Positions 40,902 to 50,222 of a stretch of 64,000 bases of DNA are shown here, in pieces. The stretch spans positions 1 through 64,000 of the forward strand of contig NZ_BAACAP010000220.1 of the NCBI RefSeq assembly GCF_045865695.1, written 5' to 3'. The position numbers and the translations under genes are program-made. A model generated the notes under the pieces. That model was not told the origin of the DNA and made no database searches. It was given only the letters and a program-made list of their open reading frames with translations. Within the stretch, counting starts at the first letter, position 1. Each line of letters opens with the position of its first letter. The DNA is from Scytonema sp045865695. Lineage in GTDB: Bacteria; Cyanobacteriota; Cyanobacteriia; Cyanobacteriales; Nostocaceae.

Positions 40902-42170
40902 TTAATGAGAAATACTAGATTTTGGTGATTTTGGCGAAAGTTGACGGGCTTTGAGAATTGCTGCTATCAAAAAGACGTAAGCTACAGAGCCGATCGATGC
41001 TAAACATATACTGGTAAGGTATTTTTGCTGGTGTTGCTCTTGCAAAATCGTCACGATAGACCCAAGAGCATGTATAGTAGCTGTAGTGATACAGCCAATT
41101 CCTAAAAGCTGCCAACGCCATGTTTTTTTCAGGGTACTTAAACCAATGAAATAGCCAAAGTAGCCACTGTATGCTACTTGTCCAGAAATATCTCCTAAAA
41201 TTTGGGGAATTAAAAGTGTTAATCCTGCAAAATTACCGCTCTTTTCAATTTCTTCATGCACGTGCATCATAGTCTCGACTAATGCAAATCCCGTTGCAGA
41301 TGCTGTTCCTAAAAGGATTCCATCTATTGGCTCCCATATTCCAATACTCTCTCTTTTAGGTGATGTCAGTAGTCTACCTATTAAGTAAACTAAGATTACT
41401 GGGAATGCTTTGAAAATTTCTTCCGATAATCCTTGTCCCAAAAAAGTTTTAACAACTATCCCAAAAAAGTCATCATCTTTATGAGATGAGAATAGATGCA
41501 ATCCTCCTAAAAGTGGTAACCCTGTGGCTAGACCGACGCTGACTAGTAACCACCAAGGTTTATGTTTATGGCAAATTTTGTGTATAAAGTAGTGACTTGC
41601 GCTAGCTAAGTAAGCTGCTAAAATGTAGAAAAATTTTTCACTATTTCTAGTAGCTAACATCGCTACTACAGACAGTACTGTGATAATACCCGGTATAAGA
41701 AAGCCACTTTGGTGTAAGTCAAGTTTGTTTGAGATAACAGGAAATATCTCTGTTAAGCTAAGGTGATGATCTGTGGGAATTTTGAAAGATGGGATCGAAG
41801 TATTGTTATTGGTAGAATCTTGTAGGAATGCACTAGAGTCAAAAGTAACAGTAATTGTGCAGGAACCTATTTGCAAAATATCACCACTAGTCAGGATGTA
41901 GCTTGTTTTACGTTCACCGTTGACCAAGATACCGTTAGCGCTATTTTGGTCTATAACCACTAAACGATCTTGTTTCAAGTCAATTAAAGCATGGTATTGA
42001 GAAATTTGGTTGCTCTTAAGTACCATCCGTGCGACGCGCTTACCCTCAAGTTCGACAGGCATTTTAGAAAACTCTCGACCCAAGGCTACGGGTAAACTCA
42101 AATGAGGTTCTCTGTGTCCTCCTGTTGCTGGATCTTTCCAACTCAATTGAATTTGAAAGTTCTTAGTCAT
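40902..42170 (-). CDS. FHA domain fused to PrsW-type membrane protease
   Basis: 422 residues. An FHA phosphopeptide-binding domain covers ~25-110 (VALGREFSK, NQISQYHALIDL, DQNSANGILVNGER). After a linker there are about eight or nine membrane helices with PrsW/CAAX-like protease motifs: LGQGLSEEIFKAFPVIL (EExxK/xxF), GILLGTASATGFALVE (FxxxE) and a later TATIHALGS histidine. PrsW cleaves anti-sigma factors in Bacillus and related enzymes cleave prenylated or membrane proteins. The FHA part suggests that cleavage responds to Ser/Thr phosphorylation, which is inference. Monocistronic on the minus strand. Confidence 0.87.
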   Translation of the reverse strand: MTKNFQIQLSWKDPATGGHREPHLSLPVALGREFSKMPVELEGKRVARMVLKSNQISQYHALIDLKQDRLVVIDQNSANGILVNGERKTSYILTSGDILQIGSCTITVTFDSSAFLQDSTNNNTSIPSFKIPTDHHLSLTEIFPVISNKLDLHQSGFLIPGIITVLSVVAMLATRNSEKFFYILAAYLASASHYFIHKICHKHKPWWLLVSVGLATGLPLLGGLHLFSSHKDDDFFGIVVKTFLGQGLSEEIFKAFPVILVYLIGRLLTSPKRESIGIWEPIDGILLGTASATGFALVETMMHVHEEIEKSGNFAGLTLLIPQILGDISGQVAYSGYFGYFIGLSTLKKTWRWQLLGIGCITTATIHALGSIVTILQEQHQQKYLTSICLASIGSVAYVFLIAAILKARQLSPKSPKSSISH

Positions 42171-43084
42171 TAGTTATTATAGTATGGCTAAAGTGTACAC
42201 CTTCAAAATGTTGACCGGAGTCGCTTGGGATATAATGATTTGGTCGAATCATCAATAATTCATGAGATATAATTGAGGGTACGAGCCCCTTCAAAATTTT
42301 CTATTTAGAAAGGAACACCTACGGTAGACTCGATTTGAAAAATCAAGGGGGATAACTTGATAATCAAGATGTCTGTGCTTAATTTTTTCTACAGCTTTGG
42401 TAACTGATCTTCCGGATTTTACAAAAAATTTAGATGAAGATTGTGTTAGAGCGCTCTCATATTTGGTTCAAGTTCAAAAACTTTCTTCGCGTGCTCCCAC
42501 ACCAAAATTGAAGTAAATTCATTTGTAGGAGCGACACTTTTAAGGATAACTGTACAAGTGGCAAAATCACTTGCCAAAATGGAAATAACTGCACATCAAG
42601 CGATCGCTACCTGTTTAACCCGCGCTACCAGAGCCAGATAAATCATTGGATTTCGCGAGAATAAATAAACTTCCATTCCCCCCATGTCCAATTCTTAAGG
42701 ATTCATTTAAGTAAGTAATATCAAGGGTAGCAACTCTGTTGGTAGGATTATTCGCTGGAACAACTTAAGTAGAATTTCAAAGTATGAAGCTTGCGATCGC
42801 ATTTGTAGTTTGACAGATTTGTAATTGTTTCTGTCCTTAGATTTTTTTACAAATTAGATAGGATTGCTATATTAATGATAATTACAAATAAGAGGGGGAG
42901 TAGAAGCAGCTGACAGATGCTTCTACCTCCCCTCTCTCTTCACAATTCTTATTATTAACAAAAACTCAGGTAATATTTGCCGTTAGTAGAAATCAAGTGA
43001 CTTGCATCTGTTGCCTTTCAACTAAACCCGTAAGAGGGTATCCGAAGCATATCATCCTAATAACGTAGAATTAATACGATGAAA
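42171..43084. other. 914-bp interval without an intact gene
   Basis: Holds one chimeric gene relic (42646-42800). It also holds a short open tail near 42393-42516 (LVTDLPDFTKNLDEDCVRAL...) that lacks a start and resembles a gene end. Otherwise AT-rich and unremarkable. Confidence 0.6.
42646..42800 (-). pseudogene. chimeric relic with a fibrillin fragment
   Basis: 42646-42767 matches 31682-31803, the 3' part of the fibrillin gene, with about a dozen substitutions. 42763-42800 then matches 33855-33892, from an intergenic region 2 kb away. The join lies in the shared word ACTTAA. Not translatable as a whole. Confidence 0.88.
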
Positions 43085-44029
43085 CTACTGTTGCTCCAAC
43101 CAATTAGTTAAATCAGCCATCGAAGTAAAATCAAGTAATGCTTCACCCAATGTATCCAACTCTTCAACTGATAACCCACGTAGATGATTAACTATCGTGT
43201 CATCAACATTACCTACACGGCGATTGAGTTGCCGTACTATTAACGATACTGCGTGTTCTTTTTTACCTATTTCAATACCGCTGCGTTCAACAGAAGTAAC
43301 GTACTTCATTGCCTGTCTTACCTCCAGTTGTTTAATTTCTTGTTTAAACTCTGCTTCTAAATCTAATGGTAGCGTCAACATCCAATCTAAGAAAGCAAAC
43401 AAATTGAGAATATCTTGTTCCTCAAACTCCATCGAGTACAATCGCTGTACTAAAGCTAGCTTTTCTTGTTTGCGTAATGTTCGATCGCTACGGGTATTAA
43501 GTGCAGCTAGGTGTGCCAATACTACGATCGCAAATGGATTATTACTTGCTGATAGTTGGGATTGCTGTTGTTGATAATCTAATAACTTGATAACAGGATA
43601 TTCTACATTTAATCTATACCCAAATAAACTATAACCGAATTGTGATGGTTTCCAATTAGGATTATCATCACCCAAAACTGCGATTGAAACTACTTTCTTT
43701 TTATATTTACTATAAATACGAGAGCTATAAACATACATTCTTTCTGGAAAATCTGAATCTTCTTGAGCCTGTACCTCAACATGAATAAGTACCCATTCTT
43801 CCGCTCCGTTAGTTAAATATATTTTTACCAATTTATCAGCAAAACGGCGTCCAATCTCAGCGTCTTTAACAACTTCCTCTAATTCTTTGTCTAAGAATTC
43901 AATTGGTTTTGTCCAATCAACATATATATGCTCATTTGGCAAGAAAAATAAGATAAATTCTTCAAAGTATATTTGTAGGATATCTTTCCAAGGAGAATCA
44001 TATGCAGTTGGTGGATTTTTATCTGTCAT
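43085..44029 (-). CDS. Rpn-type nuclease/transposase-like protein (PD-(D/E)XK)
   Basis: 314 residues starting MTDKNPPTAYDSPWKDILQI. The N-terminal ~170 residues carry the Rpn/PDDEXK pattern (FADKLVKIYL, EEWVLIHVEVQAQEDSDFPE with the E-x-Q core). The C-terminal part has the DUF4351-like tail (LIVRQLNRRVGNVDDTIVNH, then GLSVEELDTLGEALLDF). Members are numerous in cyanobacterial genomes, and Rpn proteins promote RecA-independent recombination in E. coli. Here, beside gene relics, this activity would fit the local rearrangements, but a link is only inferred. Confidence 0.85.
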   Translation of the reverse strand: MTDKNPPTAYDSPWKDILQIYFEEFILFFLPNEHIYVDWTKPIEFLDKELEEVVKDAEIGRRFADKLVKIYLTNGAEEWVLIHVEVQAQEDSDFPERMYVYSSRIYSKYKKKVVSIAVLGDDNPNWKPSQFGYSLFGYRLNVEYPVIKLLDYQQQQSQLSASNNPFAIVVLAHLAALNTRSDRTLRKQEKLALVQRLYSMEFEEQDILNLFAFLDWMLTLPLDLEAEFKQEIKQLEVRQAMKYVTSVERSGIEIGKKEHAVSLIVRQLNRRVGNVDDTIVNHLRGLSVEELDTLGEALLDFTSMADLTNWLEQQ

Positions 44030-44217
44030 TGTCAGTCTTATTTGATAAACACTGCATTTTAATATACTATTAATTAAACCGTTATCAAAATTTTGGAATT
44101 TGATTTTGAGAGTTTATGGAAGAACGGTTGTAATTGGAGCGCTAATTATTTAGCTATTCATCCTGATGAACTCGAAGAACTGAAAGCTTGTCAATCAAGA
44201 TGAATCATAACAGGGAT

Positions 44218-44260
44218 CGCTGGTCACTGGTCACTGGTCATTGGTCACTGGTTACCGCTC
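44218..44260. repeat. GTCACTG heptamer repeat
   Basis: GGTCACT-type heptamers (inverse of CAGTGAC). They overlap the 3' end of the pyruvate-kinase-like frame. Confidence 0.8.
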
Positions 44261-45393
44261 GCTGCAATTATATGAATTTTGAGAAAATTTGTTCCTTGGG
44301 AATGTTTGGTAGGAATCCCAGCTAAAATAAGAATTTTATCACCCGGTTCAACCCAACTGCGATCGCGCAACATTTCCTCAACTTGTGCTGTCAATTCTTC
44401 AAAAGTTTCAACCTCTCGATTAAGTAAAACTGGTTGGACTCCCCAAATAAGGTTTAAACTGCGGTAAACTTTAGGGTTGGGTGTAAGCGCAATAATGGGG
44501 ACTTTGGGACGTTCTCCGGCTGCTAATCGGGCTGTGTAACCGCTACTTGTAAACGTAGCAATACATCGAGGGGGTAACACTTTACAAATAGCATTGAGTC
44601 CTACACTGAGTGCATGAGTCACATCAGTTTTTGCAGGCGGATTGTTAAGAAATTCTATCTCTGCTTCTGTTTCTGTTACAATTTTCACTAATCTTTGTAC
44701 GCCTTCAACAGATGCTTCATTGGTTTGTGATACATTTGAGAGCATAACTGCATCAGTACCATCTGTGATGGCGTTGGCAATATCACTGGTTTCTGTACGA
44801 GTCGAATGATTATGGCTTGTGCTCTCTGGTATTTGTATTGCACTGATAACTGGAATTCCTTTATGGTTACACAGTTCAATAATGCGTTTTTGTAACAGAG
44901 GAAGTTTCTCCTGACTCATCCCTAAACCAAAATCCCTTGGTGCTATCATCACAGCATCGCATTCATTCAGTATCTCTTCTAAATGAGCGATCGCATCCAG
45001 TTTTTCAATTTTAGCCACGACAGCTGTATCGGCTGCACCTTTTTGCTGTAGTAAATTCTTTAAAACCCTTACATCCTCAGCACTTCTTATAAAACTCAAA
45101 GCAATATAATCAACTTCCTGAGATAAACCAAACTCTAAATCTTGAATATCTTTGTTACTCAGAGAAGGTAATTCAGAGCTTCGCAGTTCTTGTAATAAGG
45201 TTACAGGAGTGTCTAGTTCCTCTGCTATTGAGCGAATTCGAGCAATTGTTTGGGCAAGGCCGTCATAACTTCCATGAGAGAAATTTAGGCAAGCTACGTT
45301 CATTCCTGCTTTTATCATACCCGCAATTGCCTCTTGCGAACTAGCAGGACTGACAGTGGCGACAACTTTTGTTTGACGTGTTAATAGCTGCAT
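44245..45393 (-). CDS. pyruvate-kinase-like protein lacking the B domain
   Basis: 382 residues. The A domain starts QTKVVATVSPASS...AGMNVACLNFSHGSY, and the C domain ends with an allosteric-type fold (ILILAGIPTKHSQGTNFLKI). Between TLLQEL and LPSLSNKDIQDLEFGL the ~100-residue B lid domain is missing. The substrate loop ARGDLGVE is APRDFGLG, and the TRAEVSDVANAI segment reads TRTETSDIANAI. The catalytic lysine region VAKIEKLDA persists. Full pyruvate kinases are ~470-590 residues. It therefore probably lacks normal phosphoryl transfer and may be regulatory or degenerate. The stop lies in the heptamer repeat. Confidence 0.85.
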   Translation of the reverse strand: MQLLTRQTKVVATVSPASSQEAIAGMIKAGMNVACLNFSHGSYDGLAQTIARIRSIAEELDTPVTLLQELRSSELPSLSNKDIQDLEFGLSQEVDYIALSFIRSAEDVRVLKNLLQQKGAADTAVVAKIEKLDAIAHLEEILNECDAVMIAPRDFGLGMSQEKLPLLQKRIIELCNHKGIPVISAIQIPESTSHNHSTRTETSDIANAITDGTDAVMLSNVSQTNEASVEGVQRLVKIVTETEAEIEFLNNPPAKTDVTHALSVGLNAICKVLPPRCIATFTSSGYTARLAAGERPKVPIIALTPNPKVYRSLNLIWGVQPVLLNREVETFEELTAQVEEMLRDRSWVEPGDKILILAGIPTKHSQGTNFLKIHIIAASGNQ

Positions 45394-45794
45394 AACAAGT
45401 GGTAAAACTTTGTAAAGAACTGTTATGAAGGAGGGATAACATCAGTTCTACACGCAAGTTTTCAGAAGTCTCAACACATATCGAGTCATGTTGAAACTAT
45501 TTTGACAAGTGTACTTTACACTAGGGTAGTTGCTACTTTGTGGTGTAGAGTTGAGACCAAAGGCGATAAGCGCTCTTTCAGCTTGCGCTTCGCGGACGCT
45601 CTTTCTTAACAATGAAAGCACATCTTACGCATAGCAATCTCGGTTTTTTTACTTCATCCGATACCGAATCGCATTTTACGCTTTGGCTTATAGAACATCC
45701 ATGCCTCTTCTATAGGCTAGCATTTTAGCGCCACTTCATCTACCGTATTCATGGCGAACTACCTACACATTCCTCGTGGATATAAAGATCGTCA
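45394..45794. other. 400-bp interval without a gene
   Basis: No credible gene. It contains a dispersed GCTTGCGCTTCGCGGACGCT element at 45585-45605 and otherwise unremarkable sequence upstream of the pyruvate-kinase-like gene and downstream of the RelE-like pair. Confidence 0.6.
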
Positions 45795-46127
45795 CTACTC
45801 GTACCTATCTTTTTTCGATTTAATAACTTCTATGACCTCATCGTGACGTTGACCTTCTATGATGTCTTTTAAGTGAATTTTTCCGTCAATATATTGAATA
45901 TGAATTCGCCATCCAGATATTTTATCGATGTCAGCACGATAGATTGCTTGTTTAACACCTTTTATTTTATGCAGTCTTGTTTTAGGGAAATTTCTATTTC
46001 TGTGACACTCATTATCTTCAAGCTCAGCTAAGGCTTCAAGGAAATCAATTTTAAATTCATCTGGTAAAATTTTCATTGCCTCATGAATAATACCATATTC
46101 ATCCAAAAGAGGTTTAATTTGTGACAT
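45795..46127 (-). CDS. RelE/ParE-like protein
   Basis: 110 residues. A helical N-terminus (LDEYGIIHEAMKILPDEFKI) is followed by the RelE-type sheet: NRNFPKTRLHKIKGVKQAIY, WRIHIQYIDGKIHLKDIIEG and a basic end KSKKDRYE. The fold fits mRNA-interferase-like or ParE-like toxins. Its start overlaps the stop of the upstream gene by one base (46127), indicating coupling. The partner is not a recognisable antitoxin but also looks RelE-like. Confidence 0.65.
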   Translation of the reverse strand: MSQIKPLLDEYGIIHEAMKILPDEFKIDFLEALAELEDNECHRNRNFPKTRLHKIKGVKQAIYRADIDKISGWRIHIQYIDGKIHLKDIIEGQRHDEVIEVIKSKKDRYE

Positions 46128-46516
46128 TAGCTAGTCTGAAGCTCAGCTTCTTGATTATTTAATATTAGCTCTTTATAAATAGAATTTGCAACAGCAGTAT
46201 ATGCTTCTGATGCTTCTACGGCTTTTACAACTCTAAATAAAGTAATAATTATCCTATCAAAAATTGGATCTTCATCGATAGTAATAATTACCCTAATTGT
46301 AGGAGCAATTATCAGAGAATATAGGGAAGAATCATAACTATTTATATTGATTTTTTTTAACTGTTCAAGATAATGTATATGAGATAAAGAGTTTTTATCG
46401 TTTAGAATACGCTGAAAATATTGATTCATTTTATTAACAATTACAGTTCTATCGGGCTGAGTGAATGCTTCCAAGTCTTGTTCAAATTCTTTGGTTGACT
46501 CAATAAGGATTTCCAT
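46127..46516 (-). CDS. second RelE/ParE-like protein
   Basis: 129 residues. MEILIESTKEFEQDLEAF opens like a RelE toxin. The middle IHYLEQLKKININSYDSSLY and IIAPTIRVIITIDEDPIFDR then ITLFRVVKAVE matches the strand pattern of type II toxin-like proteins (RVIxSIDEDPIFxxxxIxLF). The C-terminal helix (ASEAYTAVANSIYKELI) is longer than in RelE and could be an antitoxin-like extension. First gene of a two-gene unit with the 45795 gene. Exact roles are unknown. Confidence 0.6.
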   Translation of the reverse strand: MEILIESTKEFEQDLEAFTQPDRTVIVNKMNQYFQRILNDKNSLSHIHYLEQLKKININSYDSSLYSLIIAPTIRVIITIDEDPIFDRIIITLFRVVKAVEASEAYTAVANSIYKELILNNQEAELQTS

Positions 46517-46691
46517 AAGGCTGAAGTTTAAACATCAATAACAAACTTATCTCAAATTTTAACATATCGCATCTCCTAGTTTACTGAGGTACAAATTTAT
46601 CTGCGTCCTTGGGTGCGTTCATCTGCGGTTAATTCTTTGTTAAAGTACCGAATAAAAATGCGACAATAAGCCCATCTACTGATGGACAAAA

Positions 46692-47453
46692 ATGAAATTT
46701 TTTGGAATCGACTTAGGCTGGAAATCCCAACCAAGCGGCTTATGCTACCTAAAACTGACAGACGAAAAACTGCAAATAATAGACTTAGATCGAAAAGAAC
46801 TGATTACAGACATTCTCTCTTGGATTGATACTTGCCTTAAGCCAGAAGAACCTGCCATCATCGCTGTAGACGCACCTACGTTGATCCCCAATACGACAGG
46901 AAGCCGTTTACCCGATAAACTAACTCACAAATACTTTGGAAAATATCATGCAGGATGCTACCCAGCAAATCTTAGCTTACCTTTTGCTGAGCGAACAGTA
47001 AATTTTGGACTAGAACTCGAAGCCCGTGGTTTTGAACACGCCCCAACGATTGAACCACAAAAACCAGGGAGATACCAAATCGAAGTTTTTCCCCATCCAG
47101 CGATCGTGCATCTCTTCGGTTTAGAACGCATCCTTAAATACAAAAAAGGATGCCTCAGCGATCGCCGCACAGAACTTATCAAACTCTATAATTACATCAC
47201 AGACATCCTACCTAGACTCCATCCTCCTTTGTGCTTGTGGGGCAAACATCTTGCCCGTTTTCAAAAGCTACTTCCAGAAATTCCCACTACAGGCATAGCC
47301 CTTAAAGAAACCGAAGACAAACTCGATAGCCTTATCTGTGCATACGTAGCAGCCTACTGGTGGTATTGGGGAGAACAACGCAACCAAGTACTAGGCGATC
47401 GCACGACTGGTTACATTATCATCCCCAATAGAATTTTAGATTTTAGATTTTAG
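46692..47453 (+). CDS. DUF429 family protein
   Basis: 253 residues with the DUF429 (predicted RNase H-like nuclease) pattern: FFGIDLGWKSQPSG at the N-terminus with the first acidic residue, AIIAVDAPTLIPN, PGRYQIEVFPHPAIVHLFGL (acidic residue before a His), and DKLDSLICAYVAAYWW with the last acidic pair. Substrate and role are unproven in the family. Full length. The ATG at 46692 is the natural start. Confidence 0.82.
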   Translation: MKFFGIDLGWKSQPSGLCYLKLTDEKLQIIDLDRKELITDILSWIDTCLKPEEPAIIAVDAPTLIPNTTGSRLPDKLTHKYFGKYHAGCYPANLSLPFAERTVNFGLELEARGFEHAPTIEPQKPGRYQIEVFPHPAIVHLFGLERILKYKKGCLSDRRTELIKLYNYITDILPRLHPPLCLWGKHLARFQKLLPEIPTTGIALKETEDKLDSLICAYVAAYWWYWGEQRNQVLGDRTTGYIIIPNRILDFRF

Positions 47454-47477
47454 ATTATTAATCTAAAATCTAAAATC
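47437..47477. terminator. AT-rich palindromic terminator
   Basis: GATTTTAGATTTTAGATTAT and its near-perfect inverse (ATCTAAAATCTAAAATC) form a 17-bp-arm hairpin at the convergent ends of the DUF429 and glgP genes. A similar motif occurs at 26318-26338. Confidence 0.65.
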
Positions 47478-47495
47478 CACGCATCCAAAATCCTC

Positions 47496-50222
47496 CTACT
47501 GCGCCCAAACAATCAATCGTGGCTCATAAGGACTAGAAAGGTATCTATGCTTGGGTAACACGCGCAAAGACAAACCCTGCAAACCAGATGTTGTGTAAAT
47601 AACATCAGCCGTGTAAATACTCAATCCATCCTTATCTTCCCCTTGGTAATTCATCACCACAGGTATGCCGTTGACAATCTCTCCATTAGCATCAATAGCG
47701 CCTTGGTAAAGTTCCAATCGCACATCTTTTTCTGTTAAAGTTGCCAAATCAACTTTAGCTTTGACGCTAACAGTCTGGTTCACTTCAATCTCAGCACCAG
47801 AAGATATGTTAATGTCTTTAATTCTTATGTTGTACCAATGTGCAGTTAAATTTTCTTTCCAAGCAGCTAATTCTTTAGCAGGGGCATAGTTATCGGCGGT
47901 CAAAGTGTGAGAGCGATCGCTTGCTGGAAAATAAGCCCGCAAAGCATATTCTCCCACCATCCGCGCCGTATTGAAGAATGGGCAGTTCAATTGAATAGCG
48001 TCCTTCATTTTATCAACCCAGCGACGAGGTAAGCCATCCACATCTCGGTCATAGAACAAAGGCACGACTTCCTTTTCCAAGATATCGTAAAAAGCATTTG
48101 CTTCGATTTGATCCTGGTAGTTGGGATCGTCATACATTTCCCCATGTCCAATTGCCCAACCAGTGCGGACGTAATCAGCTTCATCCCACCAACCATCTAG
48201 AACGCTTAAATTCGGCAAGCCATTCATTGCTGCCTTCATACCGCTTGTCCCGGATGCTTCCCGTGGGCGACGTGGATTGTTTAACCATACATCACAACCA
48301 GACACCATCAATCGGGCAATGTAAATGTCATAGTTAGGAACAAACACAACTTGCTTTTCCAAATTGTGTTCGTGGATAAAGCGATTGATTTCACGAATTA
48401 GTTCTTTACCTGGAATATCTTTGGGGTGTGCTTTACCAGAAAAGACAAACTGTACCTTGCGGTCTTTATTGCCAAATAAAATTCTCTTAATTCGCTCGAT
48501 ATCGCGCATCCAAAGGGTAGCACGTTTGTAGGTAGCAAAGCGGCGGGCAAAACCAATAGTGAGAACTTTCGGATCGAGAACTTCTCGTGCTTGGGCAATT
48601 TCTAGAGGAGAAGCCCCACGATCCTGTAAATGCTTCACCAAACGCTCCCGCACGTACATAATCATGTCCAAGCGACAGCGTTCGTGATTGCGCCATAACT
48701 CCTCATCGGGGATCGCGTCCATTCGTTCCCACAAAGGATGATCGGTTGGTGCTGATGACCAACTCGGTCCTAAGTAGCGATCGTATAACTCTTGAGTGGA
48801 TTTCGCAACGCAACTACGAGCATGCACGCCGTTTGTAATTGCTGTAATAGGGACTTCCTCAACAGGTACGCCATGCCACAAACCTTTGAACATTTGTCGC
48901 GACACGACTCCGTGTAATTGTGCCACACCATTAGAAAATGTTGCCATTTTCAGCGCTAGCACTGCCATACTGAATGGTGTAGACAAATCGCCAGCGTTTT
49001 CTCGTCCTAACGCTAAAAATTGGTCTTTGTTCAAACCAAAAACATCGGCATAGTATCCCAGGTAATGCAAAACTTTATCTGGAGGAAACAGGTCAATTCC
49101 TGCAGGTACTGGTGTATGGGTAGTAAAAATATTACTAGAAGCGACTACTTGTTTGGCTTCGACATAACTCAGCCCTTGTTCTTGAATGAGCATGCGGATA
49201 CGCTCTAATGCTGAGAAAGCCGCATGACCTTCATTCATATGATAAGCGGTGACATCATATCCAAGTGCTTTCAGCATTCGGACACCACCGATCCCCAACA
49301 TCATTTCTTGGTGGATACGCATATCAATATCGCCACCGTAGAGTTGGTCTGTGATGTCGTGATCGTAAGGGTTATTTGGCTCAATGTTAGTGTCGAGCAT
49401 ATACAAAGGGACTATTCCCACTTGTACGCGCCAAACACGAGCATAAACGGTTCGTCCTGGATAATCAACCCCAATTCGTAGTTCGGAACCATCGGGATTG
49501 CGTTCCAATTGCAAGGGCATATTATAGAAGTCGTTGATGGGGTAGCGTTCCTGTTGCCAACCATCAGCGTTGAGATATTGAGCAAAATAGCCTTGCTGAT
49601 AAAGCAAACCTACACCAACCAAAGGTAAACCCAAATCGCTTGCTGATTTGAGGTGATCCCCGGCGAGAACTCCCAACCCTCCAGAGTAGATCGGCAAACA
49701 ATCGACAAGTCCAAATTCAGCAGAAAAATAGGCGTAGCATTCTTTAGGTTGGCGATTGGGGAACTCGGGGCCCCCTCTGGGGATAAGGGGCAATGGCGAT
49801 TGGTGAGACAGCCCTGATAGCGAAGCGTGTCGCGCTAGTGACTCAGCGTCTCCGGAGGAGATACCCGAAGGGGGATTAGGAGAATGACTCTGTTCCTTAT
49901 CCCCAGTCCCCAATCCCTTATCCCTATTCTTGTGATACCAAGTGCGCTCGTTAAAATAATCTTCCAACTGACGGGCTGCTCGATCCATTTGCGCTAGGAA
50001 GCCCTCATCTTCCACAACTTCCATCAATCTCGCTTGGCTGATTGTACCGAGCATCAAAACAGGATTGTGACGGCTAGATTCCCATAAATCCGGATCTAAA
50101 CGACGAAATAGGTCTTTGGTGTCAACGTTCCAATCCCAATGAAGATTATACGCTAACTTCCGTAGCGGTTCAAGTCGCTGCGGTAATGATGGAGATACGT
50201 TAAAAGTACGAATTGGCTGCAT
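47496..50222 (-). CDS. glgP: alpha-glucan (glycogen) phosphorylase, GlgP type with DUF3417
   Basis: 908 residues, PLP-dependent phosphorolysis of glycogen to glucose-1-phosphate. The N-terminal DUF3417 domain (LRKLAYNLHWDWNVDTKDLF) is followed by phosphorylase motifs AYFSAEFGLVDCLPIYSGGL, VTAYHMNEGHAAFSALERI, VTAITNGVHARSC, VQFVFSGKAHPKD and the PLP-lysine region RRPREASGTSGMKAAMNG. This is the short, ~850-residue bacterial/archaeal class. An extra ~60 residues at 99-158 are repeat-derived (see 49748-49928). No glycogen operon partner is adjacent. Confidence 0.95.
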   Translation of the reverse strand: MQPIRTFNVSPSLPQRLEPLRKLAYNLHWDWNVDTKDLFRRLDPDLWESSRHNPVLMLGTISQARLMEVVEDEGFLAQMDRAARQLEDYFNERTWYHKNRDKGLGTGDKEQSHSPNPPSGISSGDAESLARHASLSGLSHQSPLPLIPRGGPEFPNRQPKECYAYFSAEFGLVDCLPIYSGGLGVLAGDHLKSASDLGLPLVGVGLLYQQGYFAQYLNADGWQQERYPINDFYNMPLQLERNPDGSELRIGVDYPGRTVYARVWRVQVGIVPLYMLDTNIEPNNPYDHDITDQLYGGDIDMRIHQEMMLGIGGVRMLKALGYDVTAYHMNEGHAAFSALERIRMLIQEQGLSYVEAKQVVASSNIFTTHTPVPAGIDLFPPDKVLHYLGYYADVFGLNKDQFLALGRENAGDLSTPFSMAVLALKMATFSNGVAQLHGVVSRQMFKGLWHGVPVEEVPITAITNGVHARSCVAKSTQELYDRYLGPSWSSAPTDHPLWERMDAIPDEELWRNHERCRLDMIMYVRERLVKHLQDRGASPLEIAQAREVLDPKVLTIGFARRFATYKRATLWMRDIERIKRILFGNKDRKVQFVFSGKAHPKDIPGKELIREINRFIHEHNLEKQVVFVPNYDIYIARLMVSGCDVWLNNPRRPREASGTSGMKAAMNGLPNLSVLDGWWDEADYVRTGWAIGHGEMYDDPNYQDQIEANAFYDILEKEVVPLFYDRDVDGLPRRWVDKMKDAIQLNCPFFNTARMVGEYALRAYFPASDRSHTLTADNYAPAKELAAWKENLTAHWYNIRIKDINISSGAEIEVNQTVSVKAKVDLATLTEKDVRLELYQGAIDANGEIVNGIPVVMNYQGEDKDGLSIYTADVIYTTSGLQGLSLRVLPKHRYLSSPYEPRLIVWAQ
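49748..49928 (-). repeat. in-frame repeat insertion within glgP
   Basis: About 181 bp, encoding residues ~99-158 (RDKGLGTGDKEQSHSPNPPS... to NRQPKE), low complexity and absent from typical GlgP. The DNA contains AGGGATAAGG/GGGGATTAGG heptamer-like words, a GCGAAGCGTGTCGCGCTAG element and GGGGCCCCCTCTGGGG, all intergenic repeat types. The reading frame is preserved on both sides. Confidence 0.85.

Noticed and set aside
44245..45393. Functional pyk assignment
   Set aside because: B domain absent and substrate loop changed.
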